Positions 15,174 to 24,736 of a stretch of DNA of 48,276 nt are shown here, in pieces. The first letter of the stretch is position 1. Each line of letters opens with the position of its first letter. The position numbers were made by a program, and so were the translations under genes. The DNA is from Akkermansiaceae bacterium UBA1518 (GTDB taxonomy: Bacteria > Verrucomicrobiota > Verrucomicrobiia > Verrucomicrobiales > Akkermansiaceae): the NCBI GenBank assembly GCA_002323895.1, contig DCQM01000223.1:1-48276 (forward strand), read 5' to 3'. A model generated the notes under the pieces. It was not told where the DNA came from. It saw only the letters and a program-made list of their open reading frames with translations, and did not search any database.

Positions 15174-16598
15174 ATGCGTCTGCTCTTTCTCCTTTTTCTT
15201 GGGATCCTTCCTCTGCGAGCCAATCAACCCAATATCCTCATGATTCTAGCCGATGACATGGGCTACGGAGATCTTGGCTGTTACGGGTCTCTACAAATCG
15301 AGACTCCATTTCTCGACAAACTCGCCACGGCAGGAATCCGCTGCACCGATGGCTACGTTTGTGCAAACGTCTGCGCCCCCTCCCGCGCAGGACTCCTCAC
15401 CGGTCGCCACCCACAACGTTTCGGCTTTGAGCACAACTTAAACAAATCCTTCCCCACGTTACCTGAACGTCTTGGTATTCCGGTCGGACAAAAAACGATC
15501 GCCGACCATCTCAAGAAAGCGGGTTACCGCACCTCCCTGATAGGCAAATGGCACGTCGGCGATTCAGTCCCCGGGATGCTACCAAATGCTCGTGGTTTCG
15601 ACTATTTTTTTGGAATGCACTCTGGGAGCCATGACTACTTTCCAAAGGCAGAGAAAAATAAGCTCTTCAGAAATAAAAGCCCGATCAAGAAAATTGAATA
15701 TCCCTATTTGACCGATTGGTTTACCCACGAAGCAATCGGCCAAATGACTCTCGCCAAAAAACCCTTTTTTTGTTTCCTCTCACTCAACACGCCGCACACC
15801 CCCATGCAAGCGAAGGAGGAAGACCTTGCCAGATTTTCCCACTTAAAAGGCAAGCGCCGCCAAACCTATGCGGCGATGCAATGGTGCATGGACCTTAATA
15901 TTGGAAAGATTCTCGCTCATCTCAAAACAACAAAACAAATCGAAAATACTCTCATCGTATTTTACTCCGACAACGGAGGGAGTGTCACCGCCTCACACGC
16001 TTGTAATGCACCCTTAAATGGAATGAAGGGATCATTCCTCGAAGGTGGAATTCGCGTCCCTTTCATCTTCTACTGGCCCAAGAGTCTGCCTTCGGGAAAG
16101 GTCTTCAAACATCCTTTCACATCGCTCGATCTTCTCCCTACTTTCGTAGCTGCAGCCGGAAAAACCCTTCCTCCCAGAATCACTAAGAAGGGCCGCAAAA
16201 GGACCATCAATTATGATGGCCAGAACTTACTTCCTTTCCTGCGCGGAGAAATCACCAAAGCTCCTCACGAAGCTCTTTTCTGGCGCATGACGATGCGTGG
16301 TGCTGCCATCCGTGAAGGAAACTGGAAACTTCTCGTCAACGTTCATACTCCCCCAGCTCTCTACAATCTGACAGAAGACATCTCCGAACAGCGCAATCTC
16401 TACCAAAAAATGCCGGCAAAAGTTTCGGATCTCTGGCAAAAACTAAATAAATGGCAAGAGTCTCTTGAAGACACTCCACACTGGCAAGAGGATCCCTACT
16501 GGCAGGGCTACAATCGTAAACTTTATTCTCACGATTACTGGCTTACCCAACCAGCCAAGAACCAAGAGTATCACGGTGTCCGTGAAGTTGGGCGATAA
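15174..16598 (+). CDS. Secreted type I sulfatase
   Basis: A 474-residue protein that would hydrolyse sulfate esters, probably from algal or animal glycans, in the periplasm or outside the cell. The ATG at 15174 starts a signal peptide (MRLLFLLFLGILPLRA). The frame is open to 15084, but the extra residues are not signal-like. The core shows metal-binding Asp27-Asp28 (LADDMGYGDLGCYGS) and the sulfatase signature CAPSRAGLLTGR with Cys67 as the formylglycine precursor. GKWHVGD, the HTPMQ block and VFYSDNGG follow. The C-terminal LYNLTEDISEQRNL segment is the usual sulfatase tail. No formylglycine-generating enzyme is in this window. The substrate is unknown. Confidence 0.92.
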   Translation: MRLLFLLFLGILPLRANQPNILMILADDMGYGDLGCYGSLQIETPFLDKLATAGIRCTDGYVCANVCAPSRAGLLTGRHPQRFGFEHNLNKSFPTLPERLGIPVGQKTIADHLKKAGYRTSLIGKWHVGDSVPGMLPNARGFDYFFGMHSGSHDYFPKAEKNKLFRNKSPIKKIEYPYLTDWFTHEAIGQMTLAKKPFFCFLSLNTPHTPMQAKEEDLARFSHLKGKRRQTYAAMQWCMDLNIGKILAHLKTTKQIENTLIVFYSDNGGSVTASHACNAPLNGMKGSFLEGGIRVPFIFYWPKSLPSGKVFKHPFTSLDLLPTFVAAAGKTLPPRITKKGRKRTINYDGQNLLPFLRGEITKAPHEALFWRMTMRGAAIREGNWKLLVNVHTPPALYNLTEDISEQRNLYQKMPAKVSDLWQKLNKWQESLEDTPHWQEDPYWQGYNRKLYSHDYWLTQPAKNQEYHGVREVGR

Positions 16599-16695
16599 TC
16601 TTAGAAGCGATAAAAAGCTAACTTAGAACACAACCTTTATGCGTTTCCTCTTCATGCTTTCGGAAACCTCAAGCGTGTTTCGGAAATGCCCTCAA

Positions 16696-17952
16696 CTATC
16701 GCTTCAGCCGAATCCGACGATATTCCATCTGCCCACGGTCTCCTTCTAATCCGATCGGGCCACTTTTTGGGAGCTTGAATTCTTCTTCAAGGACTTCGCC
16801 ATTGCAGGTACAGCGCGCAATTCTCCCTTTCACCACGACAATAATTTCATTCCAATCACCCGGCTTATAACTTTTCAGATCTTTATAGGGCCCGGCAACC
16901 AAGTAATCACGACACTGCAACTGAGGACGGCGAATAAAGACCCCGCTGTCAGCGTTTGCATTAGCACGAAATTCGAGCTTCAGCGTGAAATCTCTGTCAA
17001 ACTCCTCTACCGTCCAAAGCTGGGTGAAACTTCGGCCCTCCGATGGAGTGGTTACGACAAGACGACCATGCTTTGCATGATAGCGACCCTCGCTGCTCGT
17101 CGCCATCCCATCGAAGTTTTCTATCTCAGCAAGAGTCTTCTTATTTCGGTATCCCCACCCACTTAAATCCTTTCCATTGAAAAGAAGTTCATATCCTTCT
17201 TCGCATTTGAAATTTTCCACGGGAACTTCAACAAGATCCATTAATTCAAGAACAGGACGCAGAGTCTTTTCCCACATTTTGTACCCTACCGCATTTGGAT
17301 GTAGGAGATCGGGAAACTCCGCTTTTTTTGCATTCCCATTCTCATTGGCAAACATCGACCAAGTATCGATCAAGGTAACCTGTTTATCCCCCTTTACCAC
17401 CTCAGCATAGAGAGCATTAATTTTTTTAATTTTCTCTGCCGAACGCATCTTTGATTCGTGACTCGGAAAAACATTGCAAAGAATGATCGGCAGCGCTTCG
17501 CTGGATGCCTTCAACCTTTTAATGATAAGAGCCAAATTACCTGCGATCACTTCGGGGCTTGCACCTTCCTCGAGGTCATTTGTTCCCATTAGAAGCACCA
17601 CTCCAGTAGGATTCAGTGCCAGAACATCTTCCGGCATCCGGTAAAGCATTCCCCGCGTGGTGTCTCCGCTAATTCCGCGGTTTGCAACTTTAGTTTCACC
17701 AAACGCCCAATTCAAATCATCACCCCAGCTCTGGGTAATGGAGTCCCCCAGAAATACCAGCGCTCCCTGCTTGGCCTCAACTTCTTTTGCCCAAGTCGTG
17801 CGCTTGTCTTTCCAGAGGTTACGGAACCATTCGTATCGCCGGACCGGGCCCTCGCCCGCAATTTCGGAATCCGGAGGAATCACTGCCACCGGCTCACGGG
17901 CGGTAAGCGAAGGGACAGTAAGAACAACAAATAAGAAAAGAAACCAACGCAT
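16696..17952 (-). CDS. Secreted SGNH hydrolase fused to a DUF1080 domain
   Basis: A 418-residue protein with a signal peptide (MRWFLFLFVVLTVPSLTA). Residues about 40-245 form an SGNH/GDSL-type esterase with block I FLGDSITQSWG (nucleophile Ser), NRGISGDTTRGM, block III MGTNDLEEG and block V DLLHPNAVGY (catalytic Asp and His). Residues about 252-417 form a DUF1080 (3-keto-disaccharide hydrolase, concanavalin-like) domain, from GYELLFNGKDLSGW to the end. The fusion suggests deacetylation or esterase action on glycans coupled to binding or cleavage by the C-domain. It sits 54 nt downstream of the MCE gene and may share its transcript, though the functional link is unclear. Confidence 0.88.
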   Translation of the reverse strand: MRWFLFLFVVLTVPSLTAREPVAVIPPDSEIAGEGPVRRYEWFRNLWKDKRTTWAKEVEAKQGALVFLGDSITQSWGDDLNWAFGETKVANRGISGDTTRGMLYRMPEDVLALNPTGVVLLMGTNDLEEGASPEVIAGNLALIIKRLKASSEALPIILCNVFPSHESKMRSAEKIKKINALYAEVVKGDKQVTLIDTWSMFANENGNAKKAEFPDLLHPNAVGYKMWEKTLRPVLELMDLVEVPVENFKCEEGYELLFNGKDLSGWGYRNKKTLAEIENFDGMATSSEGRYHAKHGRLVVTTPSEGRSFTQLWTVEEFDRDFTLKLEFRANANADSGVFIRRPQLQCRDYLVAGPYKDLKSYKPGDWNEIIVVVKGRIARCTCNGEVLEEEFKLPKSGPIGLEGDRGQMEYRRIRLKR

Positions 17953-18006
17953 GCCAAAGAAGATGTGAGAATTTTGGCGCTCTGACGAGAATGGATTACC
18001 ACCGAA

Positions 18007-19005
18007 TTATCGACGTCTTCCCCGGAAGCGATCACGCGGATCGTCTTCCTTTTCTTCCTCGTCTTTGTAACCCAGAATTCCGCCCTTTTTAAGATTGCGG
18101 ACAAAGTCCTTCATGTCGGTTTTGAGTTGCTCGTCGGAAACCAAAGCTCCCAGCGCGCCTCTCCGGTCATCAACTTTCTCGAGTGCTGCCGTTGCAGTAT
18201 TGGCAGTGCGCTCAATAGAGGTTAATACGCGCGGCACATCTTCCAACGCCGGGCTCACCCGCTGGAGGACAGATTGCGCCGTCTGATTTGTCTCTCGGAC
18301 CTCGTTGATCGCGAGATTGAAATCACCAATCGCGGGATCGAGTTTCTCGCCCAATTTCACGAATGATGCTGAAGCTTTTTCGAGATTCTCAAGCGTCCCA
18401 TCGAACCGTTTGATATTTTCAGCGGCAAGAACCTCTCCGTTTATCTTGTCCATCGTCTCTGAAAGCTTGGAGGCCACGCTTTTAACCTCATCAACTGATT
18501 CCCCAATTTTCAGAAGTGCTTCCTCCGCTTGCTCAATCACCTCCCGAGTACTTCCCGCAATCAACTCCGCCTCACTCTGGAGAAGATCCAAACCGCCTGG
18601 CCCAGCACCCATGACAGTCTCTCCTTGTTCGATGAAATCATCAGTCCCCACCGAAGGTGGAGTAATTAAAATTTCTTTATCTCCCAAAAGACTCGCCTGA
18701 CTGATTCTCATGAATGCCCCCTTTTCGATTCGGTGATCTTCATCAATCGCTAGGACAACTTGAATTTTTGAGCCATCAACAAGCTTAGGTTTTTCTGCCA
18801 CTTCTCCGATCTTAGCACCTCGCAGACGCACCGCGCTCCCCTTAATAATTCCTGGAGCCTCCTTGAAGCTCACCTTTATTTCATAGCGCTTCTTAAATAG
18901 ATCACCAATATTCCCAAAAAGGAGGATAATCGCTCCAAGCATCGCAAGCCCGAGAAATAGAAAGACCCCAACAAGCGTCTCAGTTTTTTTGGAATTAATC
19001 GCCAT
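18007..19005 (-). CDS. mlaD: MCE/MlaD-family lipid-transport substrate-binding protein
   Basis: A 332-residue protein with one N-terminal transmembrane helix at about residues 8-32 (VGVFLFLGLAMLGAIILLFG) followed by an MCE domain at about 37-120 (YEIKVSFKEAPGIIKGSAVR, LRGAKIGEV, SLLGDKEILI). A long helical, coiled-coil-rich region runs to about residue 310, and the tail is very Arg/Asp-rich. MlaD-type proteins form hexameric rings that pass phospholipids between membranes. The ATG at 19005 is preferred over a GTG at 19038 because it starts the membrane anchor directly. It lies 29 nt after the MlaF-like gene, so the two form an operon. The gene symbol follows the family; orthology to E. coli mlaD is not proven. 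Confidence 0.87.
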   Translation of the reverse strand: MAINSKKTETLVGVFLFLGLAMLGAIILLFGNIGDLFKKRYEIKVSFKEAPGIIKGSAVRLRGAKIGEVAEKPKLVDGSKIQVVLAIDEDHRIEKGAFMRISQASLLGDKEILITPPSVGTDDFIEQGETVMGAGPGGLDLLQSEAELIAGSTREVIEQAEEALLKIGESVDEVKSVASKLSETMDKINGEVLAAENIKRFDGTLENLEKASASFVKLGEKLDPAIGDFNLAINEVRETNQTAQSVLQRVSPALEDVPRVLTSIERTANTATAALEKVDDRRGALGALVSDEQLKTDMKDFVRNLKKGGILGYKDEEEKEDDPRDRFRGRRR

Positions 19006-19034
19006 AACGTTACTATGCCTGTCCGAAGGCGAAA

Positions 19035-19790
19035 TCACAAATCCGAATCCTGAGACCGCCCTTCAACGAAATTCACCAAGATAGGATCCTTACTATCCTT
19101 CAATTCGTCTGGAGTCCCTTCCCAGTAGACTAAACCATCCTTCATGAAGATCAAACGGTCTGCGATCCGGAACGCACTGCGCATTTCATGAGTGATGACG
19201 ACATTCGTAATACCGTGCTCGTTTGCAAGGTCCTTAATCAATCGGTCAATCGAATCCCCTGTCACCGGGTCCAGTCCTGCATGAGGCTCATCGTAGAGCA
19301 CACAACATGGCTCTTCTACCACCGCGCGGGCCAGAGCCACCCGCTTACGCATCCCACCCGAAAGGGCTGCAGGCATTTTATCCTCCTGACCCTCAAGGTG
19401 CACGATTTTCAGAGCCTCACTTACTCTGCGAGAAAGTTCATCGCGATCAAGAAGACCAGCCTCCTGCATCGGAAACGCAACATTCTCTGCAACCGTCATA
19501 GAGTCAAACAAAGCCCCACTTTGAAACATCATACTAATTTTCTTTCGAGCCCAACTTAGGTCCCGCTCCGATAGATCAGAAATAACCTTTCCTTCCAAAG
19601 TCACCGTTCCCTCATCTGGCTGAAGCAAGCCTACTATATGCTTCATCAAGACCGATTTTCCACCACCCGACCCACCGAGCAAAACCAAAACCTCCCCTCT
19701 CCTAATATCAAGATCCACCCCTCGGAGCACCACTTGGTCACCAAAGCTCTTCTTAATGCCCCGCATCTCGAGGAAAATCTCACCTTTCAT
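19035..19790 (-). CDS. mlaF: ABC transporter ATPase, MlaF-type
   Basis: A 251-residue cytoplasmic ATPase. Walker A GGSGGGKS is at about residues 35-42 (an unusually Gly-rich variant of GxSGxGKS), followed by a Q-loop FQSGALFDSMTV, the ABC signature LSGGMRKRVALARA, Walker B CCVLYDEPHAGLDP, and H-loop VVITHEM. The GALFDSMTV and LSGGMRKR blocks are typical of Mla/Mkl-type phospholipid transport ATPases that energise MlaE. No MlaE permease is next to it: upstream is a divergent flavoprotein gene, downstream are MlaD and an SGNH hydrolase. The permease must therefore be elsewhere in the genome, if the system is complete. Confidence 0.9.
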   Translation of the reverse strand: MKGEIFLEMRGIKKSFGDQVVLRGVDLDIRRGEVLVLLGGSGGGKSVLMKHIVGLLQPDEGTVTLEGKVISDLSERDLSWARKKISMMFQSGALFDSMTVAENVAFPMQEAGLLDRDELSRRVSEALKIVHLEGQEDKMPAALSGGMRKRVALARAVVEEPCCVLYDEPHAGLDPVTGDSIDRLIKDLANEHGITNVVITHEMRSAFRIADRLIFMKDGLVYWEGTPDELKDSKDPILVNFVEGRSQDSDL

Positions 19791-19854
19791 AGGCCTCTTC
19801 TAAGCACTTGAATGAAGAATTGCACTCCGGGAAATTTCCGATTTGCTCCCAGAG

Positions 19855-21114
19855 ATGAGTTCCCCGCAAAATCCCTACAACTTGATCGTGATCGGAGGCG
19901 GTGCAGCAGGCTTTTTTGGAGCTATTTCCGCGGCCCAAGGTGGGCTCCAAAACATCCTCATCCTAGAACGTGGACCAGAAATCCTCACCAAAGTCCGTAT
20001 CTCTGGTGGTGGCCGGTGTAATGTCACCCATAACTGCTACGAACCCCGCGAACTCGTCGAAAACTATCCCCGTGGAATCAAAAATCTCATGGGCGCTTTC
20101 CATCGATTCCAACCAGCCGACACCATAACCTGGTTCGAAGGCCAAGGCGTTGAGCTCAAAGTCGAGGCCGACGGCCGCATGTTCCCCACTACCGATAAGT
20201 CTGAAACCATCATCAACGCCCTCACTTCCGCCGCCCGAGAAAATAGCGTGGTATGGCACACCCGCTGCGGAGTGAAAAAGGTTCGTAAGCGCAACGATCT
20301 CTTCGAACTTAAAACGACTGACGGCGTAACCTACTTCACGAAGTCACTTCTCGTCGCCACTGGTGGGATTCGTAGTGAGCACGCTCGCATTCCAGCTGAA
20401 GACCTTGGCCACAAATTGAGCGATCCTGTCCCCTCACTCTTCACCTTCAAGATCGAAGACTATCGCCTTCACGGACTCCCCGGAGTCTCCGTGCCCAACG
20501 TTTTGCTCCGAACCGGGAAAATCGAAATGCAAGGACCTCTCCTCATCACCCATTGGGGCCTCAGCGGTCCGGCCACTCTAAAGACCTCAGCCTGGGGAGC
20601 GCGTGAACTCTCAAAAAACGACTACCACTTCACTCTCGAAATCAATTGGACTGGAAGCGAAACCCCTGATTCCCTTGAGAGAAAATTCGACGAACAACGT
20701 CGTGAATACGGAAAACGAAAAGTCGCAAAACGCAGTATTATTGACGGTATTACCCACCGCCTCTGGCAGCGCCTAACCGAAACAGCGAGAATCACCGAGG
20801 CGACGACTTGGGCTAACCTCACCCGAGATCAATCCAACCGTCTAGCTCACGAATTAGCCGCTGCAAAATTCAAAGTCACTGGAAAAAGCCTCAATAAAGA
20901 GGAATTTGTGACCTGCGGCGGAGTGTCGCTCGATGACCTGAACTTGAAAACGATGGAAAGTAAATCTGTTCCAAACCTCTACTTTTCCGGTGAGGTTCTC
21001 GATATCGATGGGGTGACCGGCGGCTTTAATTTTCAGTCCGCCTGGACCACCGGGCATATCGCAGGTCTCGCTATCAATGAACGCCTGCATTGCAATTCCA
21101 GCGGGATGGTCTAA
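19855..21114 (+). CDS. FAD-dependent oxidoreductase, HI0933/BaiN (YhiN) family
   Basis: A 419-residue flavoprotein. The N-terminal dinucleotide-binding motif VIGGGAAGFFGAI, the KVRISGGGRCNVTH block typical of HI0933-family proteins, LVATGG, and the C-terminal GEVLDIDGVTGGFNFQSAWTTG segment that closes the FAD site are all present. The family is broadly conserved and poorly characterised; BaiN acts on bile-acid intermediates in one gut clostridium. It is probably a cytoplasmic reductase with unknown substrate here. The ATG at 19855 (MSSPQNPYN) is preferred to a TTG at 19843. It is divergent from mlaF, with 64 nt between start codons, and precedes the peptidase gene by 9 nt. Confidence 0.9.
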   Translation: MSSPQNPYNLIVIGGGAAGFFGAISAAQGGLQNILILERGPEILTKVRISGGGRCNVTHNCYEPRELVENYPRGIKNLMGAFHRFQPADTITWFEGQGVELKVEADGRMFPTTDKSETIINALTSAARENSVVWHTRCGVKKVRKRNDLFELKTTDGVTYFTKSLLVATGGIRSEHARIPAEDLGHKLSDPVPSLFTFKIEDYRLHGLPGVSVPNVLLRTGKIEMQGPLLITHWGLSGPATLKTSAWGARELSKNDYHFTLEINWTGSETPDSLERKFDEQRREYGKRKVAKRSIIDGITHRLWQRLTETARITEATTWANLTRDQSNRLAHELAAAKFKVTGKSLNKEEFVTCGGVSLDDLNLKTMESKSVPNLYFSGEVLDIDGVTGGFNFQSAWTTGHIAGLAINERLHCNSSGMV

Positions 21115-21123
21115 ATCATCGCC

Positions 21124-23160
21124 ATGAGCGATTCGCACCCCTTTCTTAGTCAGGATTTCAAAATCAAATGGTCGACCCTGACTCCCGATCAGATTAAGGC
21201 CGACGTCACCAAAGCTGTTGAGACTGGCAAGGACAACATTGAGGCCGTCAAAACGATTACGCCTGACGAAGCTAACTTTGAAAACACTTTCGGCGCCCTT
21301 GAGTCTGCTACCGACGACCTAGACCGTTCCTGGGGCCGCGTGAACCATCTTGATTCCGTCGCCAACTCCGATGAACTCCGTGAGGCTCTCAACGAAATGC
21401 TTCCAATCGTCTCGGAATTCTCCTCATCTATCTCGCTTGATGACAGCCTTTGGAAAGTTCTGAAATCCTATTCAGAATCCGACGCTGTCACGACGCTCAC
21501 TGAAATTCAACAACGCTTCGTTGAGGAAACCTGCAACGATTTCAAAGCTGCCGGGGCCGATCTCGATCCCGACTCAAAAAAGCGCATGTTCGAAATCAAT
21601 GCCGAGCTGGCCAAAGTCACTCAGAAGTTTGGTGAGAACGTTCTCGATTCCACGAATGCCTGGGAACTTTACGTTGATAGTGAAGACGAATTGGAGGGGC
21701 TCCCTGAATCCGCCAAAACCGGCGCAGCTGAGGATGCCAAGAGTAAAGGAAAAGAAGGTCAGTGGCGCTTCACCCAGCAATTCCCATCCATGTATCCTGT
21801 CATGCAGTATGCCGAAACCGCCGAACTACGTAAAAAGATTTGGGAAGGTAGCGGGACCATTGGTCACGGTGGTGATCACGACAACACCGAACAAATTTGG
21901 GAAATCCTAAAGCTCCGCCAGGAGAAAGCAGATCTCCTTGGGTTCAGTAATTTCGCCGACCATGTTCTTAATCGCCGCATGGCGAAATCCGGAACTGGCG
22001 CGCTTGAATTCACAGAAGACCTCCACTCAAAAATTAGCGAAAGCTTCAAGGAGGACATGAACGGCCTTGAAGCTTATTGGATAAAAAATACTGGGACGGA
22101 AAACGGACCAATGGAACCCTGGGATGTTGCTTTCTGGTCCGAGAAGCGCCGCAAGGAACTCTATGACTTTGATGACGAATCCCTGCGTCCCTACTTCCCA
22201 GTCGACCAAGTCATGGATGGACTATTTTCTCTGACATCCAGACTCTTCGGAATCAAGATTTCCACTTCCGAGGCTGAAACATGGCATCCTGAAGTAAAGT
22301 TCTACGAAATTCACGACACTGCATCAGGCGATCACCTCGGCTCGTTCTATGCCGATTGGCATCCCCGTGAATCAAAACGTGGAGGGGCATGGATGAACTT
22401 TCTTGAAACCGGAATTCCTGACCCACGCACTCCCCATCTCGGGCTCATCTGCGGGAACATGTCCAAGCCCACCGGAGACAAACCAGCCCTCCTCACTCAC
22501 AACGAAGTAGAAACTGTCTTCCACGAGTTTGGTCACCTACTTCACCACCTCTTGTCCGATGTCAAAATTAAGTCACTCGCTGGAGTCAATGTCCCTTGGG
22601 ACTTCGTAGAGCTACCATCCCAAATTATGGAAAACTTTTGCTGGGATCGTGAGTCTCTTGACTTCTTCGCCAAGCATTATGAAACCGGCGAAACGATTCC
22701 TGACGAACTCTTCGATAAGATGATCGCAGCCCGTAACTATATGTCGGCATCGGCCTTCATGCGGCAACTCTCGCTGGGGAAACTCGATCTCGAATTACAT
22801 GTCCATCCAGAACGTTACTTCGACAAAAATCTCGACGAGGTAGATCTCGAAATCCTTGCGGACTACAAAGCTAAACTAGCCACTCAGGGCCCTTCAATGG
22901 CACGTCGTTTCAACCACCTTTTCTCGTCACCCGTTGGCTATGCTGCCGGCTACTATTCTTACAAATGGGCCGAGGTTCTCGATGCTGACGCCTTCACCCG
23001 TTTTCTTGAAGAAGGAGTTCTCAATCAAAAAACCGGCATGAGCTTTCGAAAGGAAATTCTTTCGCAAGGCAATTCACGTCCCGTCGACGAATCCTATCGG
23101 CGATTCATGGGCCGTGACCCTGAGCAAGCTGCTCTTCTCGAACGATCGGGACTCGCCTAG
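21124..23160 (+). CDS. prlC: M3-family oligopeptidase (oligopeptidase A-like)
   Basis: A 678-residue zinc metallopeptidase with no signal peptide, of the usual length for oligopeptidase A. The gluzincin motif HEFGH is at residues 467-471 within TVFHEFGHLLHHLLSD, followed by the downstream Glu region LPSQIMENFCW. The C-terminal segment GYAAGYYSYKWAEVLDADAF is the conserved substrate-binding part of M3 peptidases. It degrades short peptides, including cleaved signal peptides, in the cytoplasm. It follows the flavoprotein with a 9-nt gap, so the two are likely co-transcribed. The prlC symbol reflects family similarity. Confidence 0.93.
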   Translation: MSDSHPFLSQDFKIKWSTLTPDQIKADVTKAVETGKDNIEAVKTITPDEANFENTFGALESATDDLDRSWGRVNHLDSVANSDELREALNEMLPIVSEFSSSISLDDSLWKVLKSYSESDAVTTLTEIQQRFVEETCNDFKAAGADLDPDSKKRMFEINAELAKVTQKFGENVLDSTNAWELYVDSEDELEGLPESAKTGAAEDAKSKGKEGQWRFTQQFPSMYPVMQYAETAELRKKIWEGSGTIGHGGDHDNTEQIWEILKLRQEKADLLGFSNFADHVLNRRMAKSGTGALEFTEDLHSKISESFKEDMNGLEAYWIKNTGTENGPMEPWDVAFWSEKRRKELYDFDDESLRPYFPVDQVMDGLFSLTSRLFGIKISTSEAETWHPEVKFYEIHDTASGDHLGSFYADWHPRESKRGGAWMNFLETGIPDPRTPHLGLICGNMSKPTGDKPALLTHNEVETVFHEFGHLLHHLLSDVKIKSLAGVNVPWDFVELPSQIMENFCWDRESLDFFAKHYETGETIPDELFDKMIAARNYMSASAFMRQLSLGKLDLELHVHPERYFDKNLDEVDLEILADYKAKLATQGPSMARRFNHLFSSPVGYAAGYYSYKWAEVLDADAFTRFLEEGVLNQKTGMSFRKEILSQGNSRPVDESYRRFMGRDPEQAALLERSGLA

Positions 23161-23259
23161 TTTTAAGTAGAAAGTATGAACCTTGAAAGAGACCCCGTTA
23201 TCATCGAGTCGTCTCATTCCCCCCTCATTCTGTAATTTCCCGAGAGTTTATTCCAAGAC

Positions 23260-23610
23260 ATGCCCGATACTCTGACCGCTACTGCAAAAGCACTTAATCT
23301 CGACCGCTACGAAAAACATATTTTTCTCTGTGCGACGCCGACCGAAGCAAAATGCTGTGCTCACGACGAAGGAATGGCCTCCTGGCAATTTCTGAAAAAA
23401 CGCCTTAATGAATTGAAACTATGTGGGCCCCAAGCCCTATTACACCGTAGCAAAGCTGACTGCTTGCGGATATGCGTTCAAGGGCCTATTGCTGTCATCT
23501 ATCCTGAAGCTATTTGGTATCATTCCTGCACTCCTGAGAATCTCGAGCGCATCATCCAGGAACATCTTATTAGAGGGGCTCCAGTCGAGGACCTCCAAAT
23601 CAAACCCTAG
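23260..23610 (+). CDS. Thioredoxin-like [2Fe-2S] ferredoxin
   Basis: A 116-residue protein with the thioredoxin-like [2Fe-2S] ferredoxin pattern: IFLCATPTEAKCC near the N-terminus (Cys24 and Cys32/33) and CLRICVQGPIAVIYPEAIWY with Cys68 and Cys72, followed by the terminal helix ENLERIIQEHLIRG. Such proteins carry electrons in cytoplasmic redox reactions; some relatives are linked to hydrogenases or formate dehydrogenase, none of which is seen here. It lies between prlC and holA, 61 nt before holA. The cofactor assignment is by motif only. Confidence 0.85.
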   Translation: MPDTLTATAKALNLDRYEKHIFLCATPTEAKCCAHDEGMASWQFLKKRLNELKLCGPQALLHRSKADCLRICVQGPIAVIYPEAIWYHSCTPENLERIIQEHLIRGAPVEDLQIKP

Positions 23611-23671
23611 CAAAAACCCATCTTCGCTCTATGCGCTTGCCGCTCCCCACCGCTCCAGCTAAAACTTTTTA

Positions 23672-24736
23672 ATGCCCGTTCACGTTGTCACCGGAACTGA
23701 TGAAGGCCGCGTCTCGGAAGAGGCCGCGTCTCTTTTCGAGGAACTAAAGGCACCGGGTAGCGATGATTTTTCAAACGAAATCATTGAAGGGGTCGCTGAT
23801 AACGCAGAAGACGCATTCCAAAAATGCTCGCAAACCATTGAGGCGCTGCAAACATTAGGGCTCTTTGCTGCTAATAAAGTCGTCTGGCTAAAGGCCGCTA
23901 ATTTCTTTAGCACCGACCGCACCAGCGAAGCAGAACGCGCTGTCACCGGTGTCGAAAATCTGCTCGAAATTCTTCAAAACGAGCTGCCTGAGGGTGTTGA
24001 TTTTCTCCTCAGCGCCACTGGAATCAATGGGGTTCGGCGGTTTGGAAAATGGGCGAAAAAAAATACAAGCTATCAAGCCTTCGATAAAATTGACGTCTCG
24101 AAAGAAGGCTGGGAAGAACAAGTTGCGCGAATTGTCAAACGAGTCGCTGGTGAGAAAGACCTGAGCATTCAAGGAGAGGCTCTTGAGCTCTTCGTGCAAC
24201 GAGCCGGAGCAGAAACCCGGCAGATCAGCAATGAAATCGAAAAAATCGACCTCTATCTTGGCGATGGTCGCCGAGAGGTGTCCGTCGATGATGTCACCCT
24301 CATGGTCTCAGTGAGCCACAAGGGCGTCATTTGGGAAATCTCCAGGGCAGTCGAAAAGAGAAATCCCAAACGGGCTATCGAACTCATTGATTCACTCATC
24401 GCAAAAAACGAGAATGCGGTCGGCCTGATCAAAGCCTCGATCATTCCGACTGTTCGGAATCTCTTTTTCGCTAAGCTGGTGTCAGCCTATGGTTCCGCTA
24501 ATCGAGCTCCCGCGGGAATCCAAGCCGTTCTTCCAAAGAAAAAAGACGGCACCGTCAACACATGGGGTCTTAAAATGGCCGCGGCCGGCGCAAAGAATTT
24601 CACCCTCCCTCAACTTCAACAAGGCATGAACGACTGTCTTGATGCCGACAAAGCATTGGTGACTTCGGGGCAAGATCCGCGAATGGTCCTTCACAAGCTA
24701 GTTATCCGTCTTTGCGATGGAAAACGTGCTGCTTGA
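23672..24736 (+). CDS. holA: DNA polymerase III subunit delta
   Basis: A 354-residue clamp-loader subunit. It has the divergent AAA+-like N-terminal part beginning VHVVTGTDEGRVSEEA (the family's usual glycine-rich P-loop is not conserved, as is normal for delta), the QTLGLFAANKVVWLKAANFF block, then VQRAGAETRQISNEIEKIDL in the helical lid, and a C-terminal collar domain (AIELIDSLIAKNENAVGLIK). Delta opens the beta sliding clamp during clamp loading at the replisome. The length and order of blocks fit HolA well. The gene is followed by about 216 nt with no gene. Confidence 0.9.
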   Translation: MPVHVVTGTDEGRVSEEAASLFEELKAPGSDDFSNEIIEGVADNAEDAFQKCSQTIEALQTLGLFAANKVVWLKAANFFSTDRTSEAERAVTGVENLLEILQNELPEGVDFLLSATGINGVRRFGKWAKKNTSYQAFDKIDVSKEGWEEQVARIVKRVAGEKDLSIQGEALELFVQRAGAETRQISNEIEKIDLYLGDGRREVSVDDVTLMVSVSHKGVIWEISRAVEKRNPKRAIELIDSLIAKNENAVGLIKASIIPTVRNLFFAKLVSAYGSANRAPAGIQAVLPKKKDGTVNTWGLKMAAAGAKNFTLPQLQQGMNDCLDADKALVTSGQDPRMVLHKLVIRLCDGKRAA

